NCBI GenBank assembly: GCA_039930045.1
Contig: JBDSQB010000016.1
Location: forward strand, 62,001 to 126,000
Direction: 5' to 3'
Length of the DNA stretch: 64,000 nt
Source of the DNA: Chthoniobacterales bacterium
GTDB taxonomy: Bacteria > Verrucomicrobiota > Verrucomicrobiia > Chthoniobacterales > DASVRZ01
In this document: positions 27,299-35,042 of the stretch, piece by piece
Numbering within the stretch: the stretch's first letter is position 1
Layout of the letters: the number at the start of each line of letters is the position of its first letter
Program-made: the position numbers and the translations under genes
The notes under the pieces: model-generated
Told to the model about the DNA's origin: nothing
Databases searched by the model: none
What the model saw: only the letters and a program-made list of their open reading frames with translations

Positions 27299-27964
27299 AT
27301 GACTCCAGCGACCATCTGGCGGAAAGCGCCCGCCGAACGGCATTTGCCGCAGGACGAGATTCATCTCTGGCGCGCGTCGATTCAGGAACTGCTCCCGCAG
27401 GCCCAAGTTGCAGACTTATCTGAACAGGAAAGAATCAAACTTGGCGCGCTGAAAAATGAAACCGTCCGAGCGCAGTTTTTCGTGTCGCATTGGCTGACGC
27501 GTCAGATTTTGGCCAGTTACCTGCAACTGGCGCCCTCGGAGTTGCAGTTCAATCAGAGCAAAGCTGGCAAGCCCAATTTGATTGGAACTCCGCTGGAGTT
27601 CAATCGAAGTCACTCCGGCGGCTGGCTCGTCCTCGCTCTTTCGACAAAAGCAGTCGGCGTGGACATCGAGAAAGTCGGACTGCGCTCTCAAATGGACGCG
27701 ATTGTCGAACGCTGGTTTGAGGAGCCGGAAAAAGAGGAATTTCGCCGTTTATCGGACGCTGAAAAGCCAGCGTTTTTTCACAGCCGTTGGACGCAAAAAG
27801 AAGCCGTCCTGAAAGCCTGGGGAGTCGGTCTGGTTCAGCTCAGCGACTACGCAAAATTCCAGAGAGCGTCCTGGAGCTGTCGTTTTGAGCCCGCGCCCGG
27901 CCTCGCTGGCTGCGTCGCCCAAGTGGACCTGACGCCGCGGCAGTTGCAGTTCTATCGGGCCTGA
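27299..27964 (+). CDS. 4'-phosphopantetheinyl transferase, Sfp type
   Basis: A 221-residue enzyme that attaches phosphopantetheine from CoA to a serine of carrier proteins. The three motifs are in order: KAGKPNL plus LEFNRSHSGGWLVLALS (near 86-113), GVDIEKVGLR (Mg-binding Asp and Glu, near 118-127), and RWTQKEAVLKAWGVGL (near 161-176). The two-domain length of about 220 marks Sfp type, which often serves polyketide, nonribosomal peptide or lysine pathways, rather than AcpS. No carrier-protein gene lies nearby, so the client is unknown; it may serve the general ACP. Confidence 0.9.
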   Translation: MTPATIWRKAPAERHLPQDEIHLWRASIQELLPQAQVADLSEQERIKLGALKNETVRAQFFVSHWLTRQILASYLQLAPSELQFNQSKAGKPNLIGTPLEFNRSHSGGWLVLALSTKAVGVDIEKVGLRSQMDAIVERWFEEPEKEEFRRLSDAEKPAFFHSRWTQKEAVLKAWGVGLVQLSDYAKFQRASWSCRFEPAPGLAGCVAQVDLTPRQLQFYRA

Positions 27965-27971
27965 GTCGAGT

Positions 27972-29375
27972 TCAATACTGCTTGCGCAGATTGCTCGGCA
28001 GAATATTCAACTCGTTGCGATACTTGGCCACCGTTCGGCGTGCGATGGGAATGCCGCGTTCCGAGAGAATTTTGACGATGTCCTTGTCGCTGAGTGGACT
28101 GGAAGTGTCCTCGTTTTTTACCATCTCGGCGATGCTGCCCTTCACGCTGGTATTGCTCATGTTTTGCCCCGCATCGGTCTGATATCCGGGCGTAAAGAAA
28201 TATTTCATGTCGAATACACCCTGCGGCGTGGACATGTATTTGCCGGAAATGGCCCGGCTGACGGTTGTTTCGTGCACGCCGACGATGTTGGCGATCTGCA
28301 CCATGGTCAGCGGCTTCAAATGCGCCGCGCCATTTTCGAGAAACTCCTGCTGATGCTTCACGATCTCGGTCGCGATGTTATGAATTGTCTGCTGGCGCTG
28401 GTGGATGCTCTTGATGAGAAACTTCCCGCTACGAATTTTTTCGCGAATGTAATCCTTCACCTCGGCCCCGTTGCCTTCCTGCGACATAAGATCCTTGTAA
28501 GTGTTGCTGATGCGCAGATGCGGGATTTGTTCGCCATTGAGGGAAATGGTGAATTCGCCGCTGATTTTCTCCACGTTTACGTCGGGCAGCACGTAGTTAT
28601 TCGGGTCCGGCGTGAAAACCTGGCCGGGTCGCGGGTCGAGCGTGCCGATCATATTGGCGTGCCGCTGGACTTGTTCGGGCGACATTCCGAGTTTGCGTCC
28701 AATCTCCGGAAAACGGCGTTTGCCCAAGTCGGCGAGGTGGTTTTCCACAATGCGATACTCGGCGGAATTTTCTTTGCCCAGCCGCCGAAGTTGAATCATC
28801 AGACAATCGCGCAAATCGAGCGCACCAACGCCGACGGGATGAAACCCCTGCACGACATCGAGCATTCTCCGAAAATTTTCCTCGGGAATGCCGGTGTTCA
28901 TGGACATTTCCTCGGGCGTGGTTTGAAGAAAACCAACGTCGTCGATGTTGCCGACAATGAGTTCGGCGGTGCGGCGATCATCCTGGTCGAGATCGAGCAT
29001 GTTGAGCTGATCGAGTAAATGCTGCTGGAGCGTTTCCTCGTTCACAATGGAATCGAAGAAAAATTGGCGCCGCTCTTCCTCGTCCGCCGTGCGCCCGGAG
29101 TAACTGCTGCTCTGCGCCATGTAATCGCGCCATTCCTCATCGAGTTTGGCTAGCTTCTCAAACTCGTCCTTAAAGTCCTCCATCTCCCGCTGCTTGTCCT
29201 CAATGCTCGGCTCGGTGATGTCTTCCTCGATCACGGGATTGGTCTGCATCTCCTGCTGAATGATGTTGCGCAGCTCGATCATGGGAGCTTGCAGAATGGC
29301 GAGACTTTGTTGCAACTGCGGTGCGAGCACCTGCTGCAGCGACATGTTCTGGGACTGGTGCATTCCTGAAGCCAT
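27972..29375 (-). CDS. rpoN: RNA polymerase sigma-54 factor
   Basis: Predicts 467 residues from the ATG at 29375. Region I is the Gln/Leu-rich QNMSLQQVLAPQLQQSLAIL stretch that binds activator ATPases; an acidic region II follows; region III contains the core-binding and helix-turn-helix parts (NIVGVHETTVSRAISGKY), and the C-terminal RpoN box reads ARRTVAKYR. The frame is open further upstream but region I fixes the start. The only obvious partner nearby is the AAA+ response regulator ending at 29937. Two tiny secreted proteins lie between them on the other strand. Confidence 0.95.
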   Translation of the reverse strand: MASGMHQSQNMSLQQVLAPQLQQSLAILQAPMIELRNIIQQEMQTNPVIEEDITEPSIEDKQREMEDFKDEFEKLAKLDEEWRDYMAQSSSYSGRTADEEERRQFFFDSIVNEETLQQHLLDQLNMLDLDQDDRRTAELIVGNIDDVGFLQTTPEEMSMNTGIPEENFRRMLDVVQGFHPVGVGALDLRDCLMIQLRRLGKENSAEYRIVENHLADLGKRRFPEIGRKLGMSPEQVQRHANMIGTLDPRPGQVFTPDPNNYVLPDVNVEKISGEFTISLNGEQIPHLRISNTYKDLMSQEGNGAEVKDYIREKIRSGKFLIKSIHQRQQTIHNIATEIVKHQQEFLENGAAHLKPLTMVQIANIVGVHETTVSRAISGKYMSTPQGVFDMKYFFTPGYQTDAGQNMSNTSVKGSIAEMVKNEDTSSPLSDKDIVKILSERGIPIARRTVAKYRNELNILPSNLRKQY

Positions 29376-29459
29376 TGAGAAGACAGTATCTGGGTATATT
29401 TCCTGCTGCAAGACTATAGTGCGGCAAATCGCTCCCCAACACCCACTCTCCCAACGCTC

Positions 29460-29714
29460 ATGAAAATTCCCGTTCCCTATTTGTTGACTGCCGCCGTGCT
29501 GGCGTCGCTCGCCTGGATGCTCCCGCTCGGGGCGCAAAGCCCCGCAGGCACCAGCGATGAACTCGTTCCACTCGTGCAGGCGATCACGGCGCAGCAGAAG
29601 TTAATCGATGAAAATCAGGCCAGCATCGACAAGAGTCTGGCCACCATTCAGGAAGATCTGCGGCAGGCGAAAATCTACGTCAGTCGCGCGGGCAAAGCCA
29701 AGGGAACAAAATAA
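29460..29714 (+). CDS. small secreted helical protein, unknown
   Basis: Predicts 84 residues with a signal peptide (about 1-25, ending LGAQS). The mature part is one amphipathic helix: ELVPLVQAITAQQKLIDENQ and onward, closing with a basic tail. No family is recognised. The next gene, seven bases on, is similar in size and pattern (a Gln/Ala helix with a basic tail), so they may be a duplicated pair. Divergent from rpoN across 84 bases. Confidence 0.6.
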   Translation: MKIPVPYLLTAAVLASLAWMLPLGAQSPAGTSDELVPLVQAITAQQKLIDENQASIDKSLATIQEDLRQAKIYVSRAGKAKGTK

Positions 29715-29721
29715 GCACGAA

Positions 29722-29940
29722 ATGAAACCCATTTATCTCATCCTCACCACGCTCTTTCTGGGAGCCACATCGCTGCGAATCCATTCACAAAGTAAACCCT
29801 CGGAAAGCGCCGGAGCCGCTCTGATTCAAATCAAAGCTGCCAACGAATCTTTGATCACGCGTCAGGCCGCGACTTTGGAAGTGCTGAAAGCGATGGAAGC
29901 CGACTCGAATCAGCTTCGCATTGTGGCGAAGCGCGGCTAA
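29722..29940 (+). CDS. small secreted helical protein, second of pair
   Basis: Predicts 72 residues from the ATG at 29722, with a signal peptide (about 1-23). The mature sequence ALIQIKAANESLITRQAATL resembles the LVQAITAQQKLIDENQ stretch of its neighbour when aligned by eye, and both end in a short basic tail (IVAKRG here). Function unknown; a periplasmic or envelope role is likely from the signal peptide. Its stop overlaps the stop of the convergent response-regulator gene by four bases. Confidence 0.6.
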   Translation: MKPIYLILTTLFLGATSLRIHSQSKPSESAGAALIQIKAANESLITRQAATLEVLKAMEADSNQLRIVAKRG

Positions 29941-31319
29941 ACCAAAACGTCCTTGTCGCCCTTTTTGATCTCCAGCTTGCGATAAAGCGTCGCAATGCTG
30001 ATGTCGAGCATCCCGGCTGTTTTCTCCCGGGAATCGTTGTTAAAGGCAAGCGTCTGCTCAATGTAACGGCGCTCCATGCCGCGCACAAATTCGTCGAGTT
30101 TTTGGCCGATGCGCCATTCGACGTTCGGTCCATTGACTGTGGTGTCGTGATTATTGGCGACGTGCGGCGGCAAATCCTCGGGCTTGATTACGCCGTTATC
30201 GCACAAGGCGCAGGCGCGTTCGACGGCATTTTCCAGTTCGCGCACATTGCCCGGCCAACTGTAGCGACCGAGGAGTTCGAGTGCTTTCGGCTCGATTTTC
30301 TTGGGCTCGGTGCTCGTCTGCGACGCGTTTTTGGCTAAAAAATGATTCACCAAAAGCGGCACGTCTTCCAGACGATCGCGCAGCGGCGGGAGTTCCAATG
30401 GAATCACAGCCAGGCGGTAATACAAATCCTCGCGGAATCCGCCGCCCTTGATTTTTTCGCTCAGAGCCTCGTTGGCGGCAGCGACAACGCGGACATTGAT
30501 TGCCACGCTTTTCGTTTCACCAACCCGACGAATATGACGCTCTTGCAGCACGCGCAGCAGCTTGGTTTGCAACGCAGGGGCCATGGAATTCACCTCATCA
30601 AGGAAAATGGTGCCCTCGTTGGCTTCTTCGAAAAGGCCCAATTTGTCCTGCACCGCGCCGGTGAAAGAGCCTTTTTTGTGACCAAACAATTCCGACTCCA
30701 GCAAGTTTTCAGGTAAAGCCGAGCAGTTGATCGCGACAAATGGATGATGCTGGCGATGGCTGTTGAAGTGTAAAGCCCTGGCGACCAGTTCTTTACCGGT
30801 GCCGCTCTCGCCTTGTATCAGGATCGTGCTGTCGGTGTCCGCAACCTTGGCGATGAGATTGTAGATCGCCTGCATCTTGCCGCTTGTGCCGATGATATTC
30901 TCAAATTTGTATTTTTCCTTTAGTTCGCGTTTGAGATAGACATTTTCGCGAATGGCCGCTTGGAAATCCAAGGCGCGCTGCACAGTCAACTGTAACTCGT
31001 CGATTTTGAAGGGCTTCGTGATGTAATCGAAAGCGCCGAGCTTCATCGCATCCACGGCCGTTTCCACCGAGGCGTAACCGGTGATCATAATCACCGCCGT
31101 ATTCGGGAGCTTCTCCTTGCACTCTCGGAGGATGTCGAATCCGCCGACTTTTTCCATTTTGATGTCGACGATAACCAGTTGAGGCGCAGCCTTTTCCAAC
31201 TGATCCAGGGCGGCGACTGAGGAGCTGAATGGCATCGCTTGATGCCCTTTTTCGCGACAGAGAGTGGCGATGACTTCGACCATGGAAGGTTCGTCATCAA
31301 CGATCATTATTTTGGCCAT
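29937..31319 (-). CDS. sigma-54-dependent response regulator (NtrC family)
   Basis: Predicts 460 residues in three domains. Receiver 1-120 with D8, D9 and phospho-acceptor D52 (LVIVDIKM). AAA+ ATPase about 140-380: Walker A GESGTGKE, the sigma-54 contact loop ELFGHKKGSFTGA (GSFTGA instead of the usual GAFTGA), Walker B TIFLDEVNSM, and the R-finger region FREDLYYRL. A Fis-type helix-turn-helix closes the protein (REKTAGMLDISIATLYRKL). It should activate sigma-54 promoters after phosphorylation. No partner kinase is adjacent; rpoN is about 600 bases away. The targets are unknown. Confidence 0.93.
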   Translation of the reverse strand: MAKIMIVDDEPSMVEVIATLCREKGHQAMPFSSSVAALDQLEKAAPQLVIVDIKMEKVGGFDILRECKEKLPNTAVIMITGYASVETAVDAMKLGAFDYITKPFKIDELQLTVQRALDFQAAIRENVYLKRELKEKYKFENIIGTSGKMQAIYNLIAKVADTDSTILIQGESGTGKELVARALHFNSHRQHHPFVAINCSALPENLLESELFGHKKGSFTGAVQDKLGLFEEANEGTIFLDEVNSMAPALQTKLLRVLQERHIRRVGETKSVAINVRVVAAANEALSEKIKGGGFREDLYYRLAVIPLELPPLRDRLEDVPLLVNHFLAKNASQTSTEPKKIEPKALELLGRYSWPGNVRELENAVERACALCDNGVIKPEDLPPHVANNHDTTVNGPNVEWRIGQKLDEFVRGMERRYIEQTLAFNNDSREKTAGMLDISIATLYRKLEIKKGDKDVLV

Positions 31320-31376
31320 ATTGAAACGATTTTATCTCAACGATGAGAATCGGCAATCCAAAATTGCAACTGATTA

Positions 31377-32201
31377 TCAGAATTGAGTGGAGGCAAATCC
31401 GAAGTCGAGCATCTTGGTGCTGTCTTCCCAGATTCCGGGGCGATTCGTATGCAACACGACTGCGAGATATTCGCGCCCGTCGCGGAGGGCGCTGCTCACC
31501 AACACCTGCTGCGCCTGACTGGTGTAGCCTGTCTTGATACCGATACAACCCGGATAGCGCACGAGCAGCCGGTTGTGATTGCGGAGCGGCACCATCCCAC
31601 GCGGCGACTGCCAGTCGAAGGCTTGGGTGCGAACGATTTCGCGGAAATACGGCAGTTGCATCGCGGTCCGGCTGATCAGCGCCAAGTCGTGCGCCGTGGT
31701 GTAATGCTGCGGGTGATGCAGCCCGTTGGGGTTCATGAAATGACTGTCAGTCGCCCCCAACTCGGCGGCGCGTTTCGTCATCTTTTCGGCAAAGGCAGCC
31801 ACGCTTCCGGCGTTGTCGCGGGCGAGGGCCATAGCGACGTCGTTGGCGCTTTTCAGCATCAGACCGAAGAGCAACTGCCTCCGCGTGTAAGTTTCGCCCG
31901 GCTTGAGATCGAGCGAACTCGGCTCCACTTTCGTGTCTTCCAACGTGACTGTGACAATGTCGTCCAAGTGGCCGGACTCGATGATCAGCAACGCCGTGAG
32001 AATCTTCGTAGAGCTCGCCGGGAAAAAACGCTGGTCCGCATTCTTCTGCCAGAGAAATGTGCCAGCGAAACTATCCATCACTGCGGCTCCCCCGGCGGCC
32101 ACCACCAATTCACCGGGAGCCGGTTTTACCTCCGCTGATTCGCATGGAACTCCACTGCAAAAAAGCAGGGCAGCCGCGGTGAGGCAGGCGAGCGTTTTCA
32201 T
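31377..32201 (-). CDS. D-alanyl-D-alanine carboxypeptidase (S11, PBP5/6 type)
   Basis: Predicts 274 residues with a signal peptide (1-23). The penicillin-binding motifs are SSTK at residues 63-66 (nucleophile Ser63), SAN in LMLKSANDVAMAL near 118, and KTG in CIGIKTGYTSQA near 225. It trims the terminal D-Ala from peptidoglycan stem peptides in the periplasm. It lacks the C-terminal beta domain and amphipathic anchor of E. coli PBP5 (403 residues), as in many shorter homologues. Last of four genes joined by ATGA overlaps. Confidence 0.9.
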   Translation of the reverse strand: MKTLACLTAAALLFCSGVPCESAEVKPAPGELVVAAGGAAVMDSFAGTFLWQKNADQRFFPASSTKILTALLIIESGHLDDIVTVTLEDTKVEPSSLDLKPGETYTRRQLLFGLMLKSANDVAMALARDNAGSVAAFAEKMTKRAAELGATDSHFMNPNGLHHPQHYTTAHDLALISRTAMQLPYFREIVRTQAFDWQSPRGMVPLRNHNRLLVRYPGCIGIKTGYTSQAQQVLVSSALRDGREYLAVVLHTNRPGIWEDSTKMLDFGFASTQF

Positions 32202-33430
32202 GCACCGACGACCTCGCCCGCGATCATCATCCAAGGGATCGGGCGTTTGTTTTGCAGGATGGTTTCGTAAACTTCCGAGGTCCGAATGTCTCCCGCCGGG
32301 ATGGCAATCGCATCCGCCCAAGCACCGGGCCGGAGCACGCCGAGCTTGTCGGGCTGGCGGAGCGATCGCGCCGGATTGCGCGTGACCATTTCCACGATTT
32401 CGACCGGAGCAACGTCTGGGAAAGCCTCCGCGAAACGGCGCATTTCGGCAAAGAGATCGAGCTTGTCGTTGCTCGCGAGACTGTCGCTGCCGAGGCTGAT
32501 ATTCGCATTCGCGGCGAGCAGTTTCTCGTAAGGAAACACACCGTGCTGGAAAAACTGGCTGCTCTTCGGACAATGCACCACGTGGATCATTTCCCCCTGC
32601 GACCAACGTGCCAGCAGGGCGTAATCGTCGGCGCTCAATTCATTCAAGTGCACCAGCAGCGCGTCCGGTTTCAGGCAGCCATATTCGATGACATAACGCA
32701 GCGGAGTCATCCCTCCGCAATCGCTCATGTCGCGCCCGAGACTCTCCAGAAACTCATAGAGCGGGCCGGTGGCGTCGAGCAGCATTTGCATCTCCTCGGA
32801 GGACTCGGCGACATGGGTGGTGACGAGCAAATCACCCGCCTCTGCCGCCGCGGTGGACAGCCGGTAAAGCTCCGCCGACGCCGTGTAAGGCGCGTGCGGA
32901 CTGAGCGCGAAATGAGTCAGCTCCGACTCCGCTGGATGGAAGAAACGCAGGGCGCCGCGCATGGATTCCTCGCTGTGATTGCGCTGGCGGATGTCCAGCA
33001 TTTCGTAACACCACCATGTGCGCAGCGGGAGCTTCGGCTCGCGATCCAGCAGCTCGGGAAACGACTCGATATTCACCACCGTCGTCGTGCCGTGGCGGAG
33101 GAGTTCCGCCGCACCCGCGAGTGTCGCGGCGAGATAATCGTCGTCCGTAAGATTGCGCTTCGCCGCATTGATCCGCTGAATCCATTTCGCAAACGTCGTT
33201 TGAGTCAGAATCAAATGCCGCAGCGAGCTAAATTCCAAGTGGCAATGAGCGTTGATCAGGCCCGGCATCAGGATCACCTCGCCGAGATCGACTTTGCGCC
33301 CGGCGTGTTGCGCGGCGAGATCGTCATACTTACCGAGAGCCACGATTTGGTCGCCTTCGACGAGCAATCCACCATCCTCGATGGGCGGGGAATCCATGCT
33401 GACCAAGTGGCGGGCTCGATAAAGAATCAT
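32198..33430 (-). CDS. amidohydrolase, MtaD/TrzA-like deaminase family
   Basis: A 410-residue metal-dependent hydrolase of the amidohydrolase superfamily. Metal ligands are visible: HCH in LINAHCHLEFSSLRH near residue 60, a His in LLVTTHVAESSEEM near 200, VVHCPKSSQFF near 270, and the Asp in ISLGSDSLASND near 295. Such enzymes deaminate purine or pterin-like rings; homologues include aminodeoxyfutalosine deaminase of menaquinone synthesis, a possible role but unproven. The ATG at 33430 overlaps the preceding stop, and its own stop overlaps the carboxypeptidase start. Confidence 0.8.
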   Translation of the reverse strand: MILYRARHLVSMDSPPIEDGGLLVEGDQIVALGKYDDLAAQHAGRKVDLGEVILMPGLINAHCHLEFSSLRHLILTQTTFAKWIQRINAAKRNLTDDDYLAATLAGAAELLRHGTTTVVNIESFPELLDREPKLPLRTWWCYEMLDIRQRNHSEESMRGALRFFHPAESELTHFALSPHAPYTASAELYRLSTAAAEAGDLLVTTHVAESSEEMQMLLDATGPLYEFLESLGRDMSDCGGMTPLRYVIEYGCLKPDALLVHLNELSADDYALLARWSQGEMIHVVHCPKSSQFFQHGVFPYEKLLAANANISLGSDSLASNDKLDLFAEMRRFAEAFPDVAPVEIVEMVTRNPARSLRQPDKLGVLRPGAWADAIAIPAGDIRTSEVYETILQNKRPIPWMMIAGEVVGA

Positions 33431-34056
33431 GCGGGGGCTCTCTTTACCGTCTCGCGGGCGGCGGCGACAAGGATATTGCAACATTCTTCGCAGGGCAGGG
33501 GAATGAAACCGCGCCCGCACTCCAGCAGATCGTGACCCAACTCCAATTTCCCTGCTGGCAGACTCGTGATCGCCACCCCCGGCTCGATCTGCCAGGTGAT
33601 CGTCTTCAGGCAGCGATTCGGTGGGCAGACCTCGCCGATCAACGCGTCGGCTTGTTCGTTGGTGATCTTACCCGCCACGCGATACATGCCCGACTGGCGA
33701 TTCAACGTCTCGCGCAAATCCACCGGACGTCCGGCCTTTTCCTCAAACGCCGCCGCCGTCCCCAGCATCGCCGGATAGAAAAACTCCAGCGCCCGCACCA
33801 CGTCCTCAAGACTGCCCAACTCCAGCCGCCAGCCGCGCTGCAACGTCGGCGCACTGCGCAGCGGACGATATTTTCCCGCCGCATCCAGCTTGCCGAGTTC
33901 GATAGCGTCCTCCGCCTGCTGATACGACTGCAACTCCCCCGGTTCATCCAGATAGTGATGCAACTCGAATCCTTCCGCCGTCCGCCCGATTCGCACCTCG
34001 CCCAAGTCGGCGCGGCCCGCCTCCAGCCACGCGGCTAATTTCTCCGCCAGCTTCAT
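33427..34056 (-). CDS. CbiX-companion iron-sulfur protein (DR2241 C-terminal-like)
   Basis: A 209-residue protein translationally coupled (ATGA) behind the CbiX-like gene. From memory, it resembles the C-terminal portion of DR2241-type chelatases, in which a CbiX part, a stabilising domain and a 4Fe-4S domain are one chain. Here the middle part is LHHYLDEPGELQSYQQAEDA and the Cys-rich part includes CPPNRCLKTITW (near residue 145) and LPCEECCN near the C-terminus, enough Cys for a cluster. If right, a usually fused protein is split into two genes. Role inferred: redox or regulatory partner of the chelatase. Confidence 0.55.
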   Translation of the reverse strand: MKLAEKLAAWLEAGRADLGEVRIGRTAEGFELHHYLDEPGELQSYQQAEDAIELGKLDAAGKYRPLRSAPTLQRGWRLELGSLEDVVRALEFFYPAMLGTAAAFEEKAGRPVDLRETLNRQSGMYRVAGKITNEQADALIGEVCPPNRCLKTITWQIEPGVAITSLPAGKLELGHDLLECGRGFIPLPCEECCNILVAAARETVKRAPA

Positions 34057-34835
34057 ACGGCCAGCGCGTGTTTCTCATCAAACGCCGCCACTTGATCCAG
34101 AATCACGTCCGCCAGCAGAGACGATGTCCCGATGGCGCTTGCGTAGTAAAGCTGCCGCCCGCGCAACGGCACCGGATTTTGCCGAGTCGCCCCCGCCTCC
34201 ATCCCCAGTAACACAGGGATGTCCTCATAACTATGTAACCCGTCTGCGATAAAAAACGGCACCACCACCACATGCTTCAGCGTCGTCAGTTGATCCCACT
34301 CCGCCACATTCGGCGACTCCTCCATAAACGCATCCACCACCTCGCCAAATTGCCCCAGCGCCCGAATCCGCGCCACCTGATCGCGGATCGCCCGCGCCGA
34401 ATTATCATTCAACCCCGTGCCGTGCCCCACAATGATGAGACTGATCGCAGCCAAGTCCACTCCCGGTGCCACCTCGCGGGCGCGTTGCAGGAGCAGGCCC
34501 GTCATATTGGCGTGATTCCCCACCGGCTCGCAGTATTTGATTACCCGTCCATCGCGCTCGGTGATTGGCCCATTTAACCCTAACTCCCGCGGCAGCACCG
34601 TCTGGGTAAAATACCCTTCGCTAATAAAATTCGGCACCACATAGACCTCGTCCGCCTCCACCATCCGCCAGATCTGACGAAAACTCGGCTCCTCCTTCCA
34701 GAAACAGACATGCACCTCGGCAAAAATCCCCCGCGCCCGAATCGTCGCCGCGTGGAGATGCGTCGGCCCGCTGGAATCCGGGTTCAGCGTGGACCCATGC
34801 CCGGCCAGAACGAGAGCGCAGCGAGATTTATCCAT
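34053..34835 (-). CDS. sirohydrochlorin chelatase-like protein (CbiX family)
   Basis: A 260-residue protein with two class II chelatase-like halves: ALVLAGHGSTLNPDSSG at residues 7-23 and LIIVGHGTGLNDNSA near 133, each with the His that binds the metal. VVPNFISEGYFT and VVPFFIADGLHSYEDIP are the corresponding second motifs (metal-binding His/Glu regions). CbiX/SirB proteins insert cobalt or iron into sirohydrochlorin for cobalamin or siroheme. No other cobalamin gene is in the window. First of a four-gene, tightly overlapped unit; its leader holds an intrinsic-terminator-like hairpin. Confidence 0.75.
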   Translation of the reverse strand: MDKSRCALVLAGHGSTLNPDSSGPTHLHAATIRARGIFAEVHVCFWKEEPSFRQIWRMVEADEVYVVPNFISEGYFTQTVLPRELGLNGPITERDGRVIKYCEPVGNHANMTGLLLQRAREVAPGVDLAAISLIIVGHGTGLNDNSARAIRDQVARIRALGQFGEVVDAFMEESPNVAEWDQLTTLKHVVVVPFFIADGLHSYEDIPVLLGMEAGATRQNPVPLRGRQLYYASAIGTSSLLADVILDQVAAFDEKHALAV

Positions 34836-34880
34836 GCCCTCATCTACGATTGAAACCGCCCTCCCGACAAGACTTCGGCG

Positions 34881-34910
34881 AAAAAATGCGCCAACCCTCG
34901 TTTGGGCGCA
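34881..34910 (-). terminator. terminator-like hairpin in the leader of the CbiX operon
   Basis: On the minus strand, TGCGCC (34910-34905) pairs with GGCGCA (34892-34887), extendable by AA:TT past a bulged C, and is followed directly by six T (34886-34881). It lies 46 bases upstream of the CbiX start on the same strand, and no minus-strand gene precedes it. So it could be a leader attenuator or the end of a short RNA. Confidence 0.5.
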
Positions 34911-34987
34911 CTTGGCTGGGAAACTTCAGTTTCTATGGGACTCAGACTTTCGGACGAAACAGAAGCTGAGGCGTGTTGATTTGGCTG

Positions 34988-35004
34988 TTGGAAGAGGCTT
35001 CCAA
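34988..35004. promoter_or_regulatory. short palindrome upstream of histidine kinase gene
   Basis: A perfect 7-bp inverted repeat, TTGGAAG AGG CTTCCAA, lying 38 bases before the kinase ATG at 35043, in the divergent region shared with the CbiX operon. Size and placement suit a dimeric regulator site or a small hairpin; nothing identifies the binding protein. Confidence 0.3.
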
Positions 35005-35042
35005 CTTGAAAAGTTCAATAGAGTCCGCAATTTAGGGGCGTC

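Noticed and set aside
34836-35042. Cobalamin riboswitch before the CbiX-like gene
   Set aside because: No B12 box or the usual multi-stem core is visible; only a terminator-like hairpin remains.
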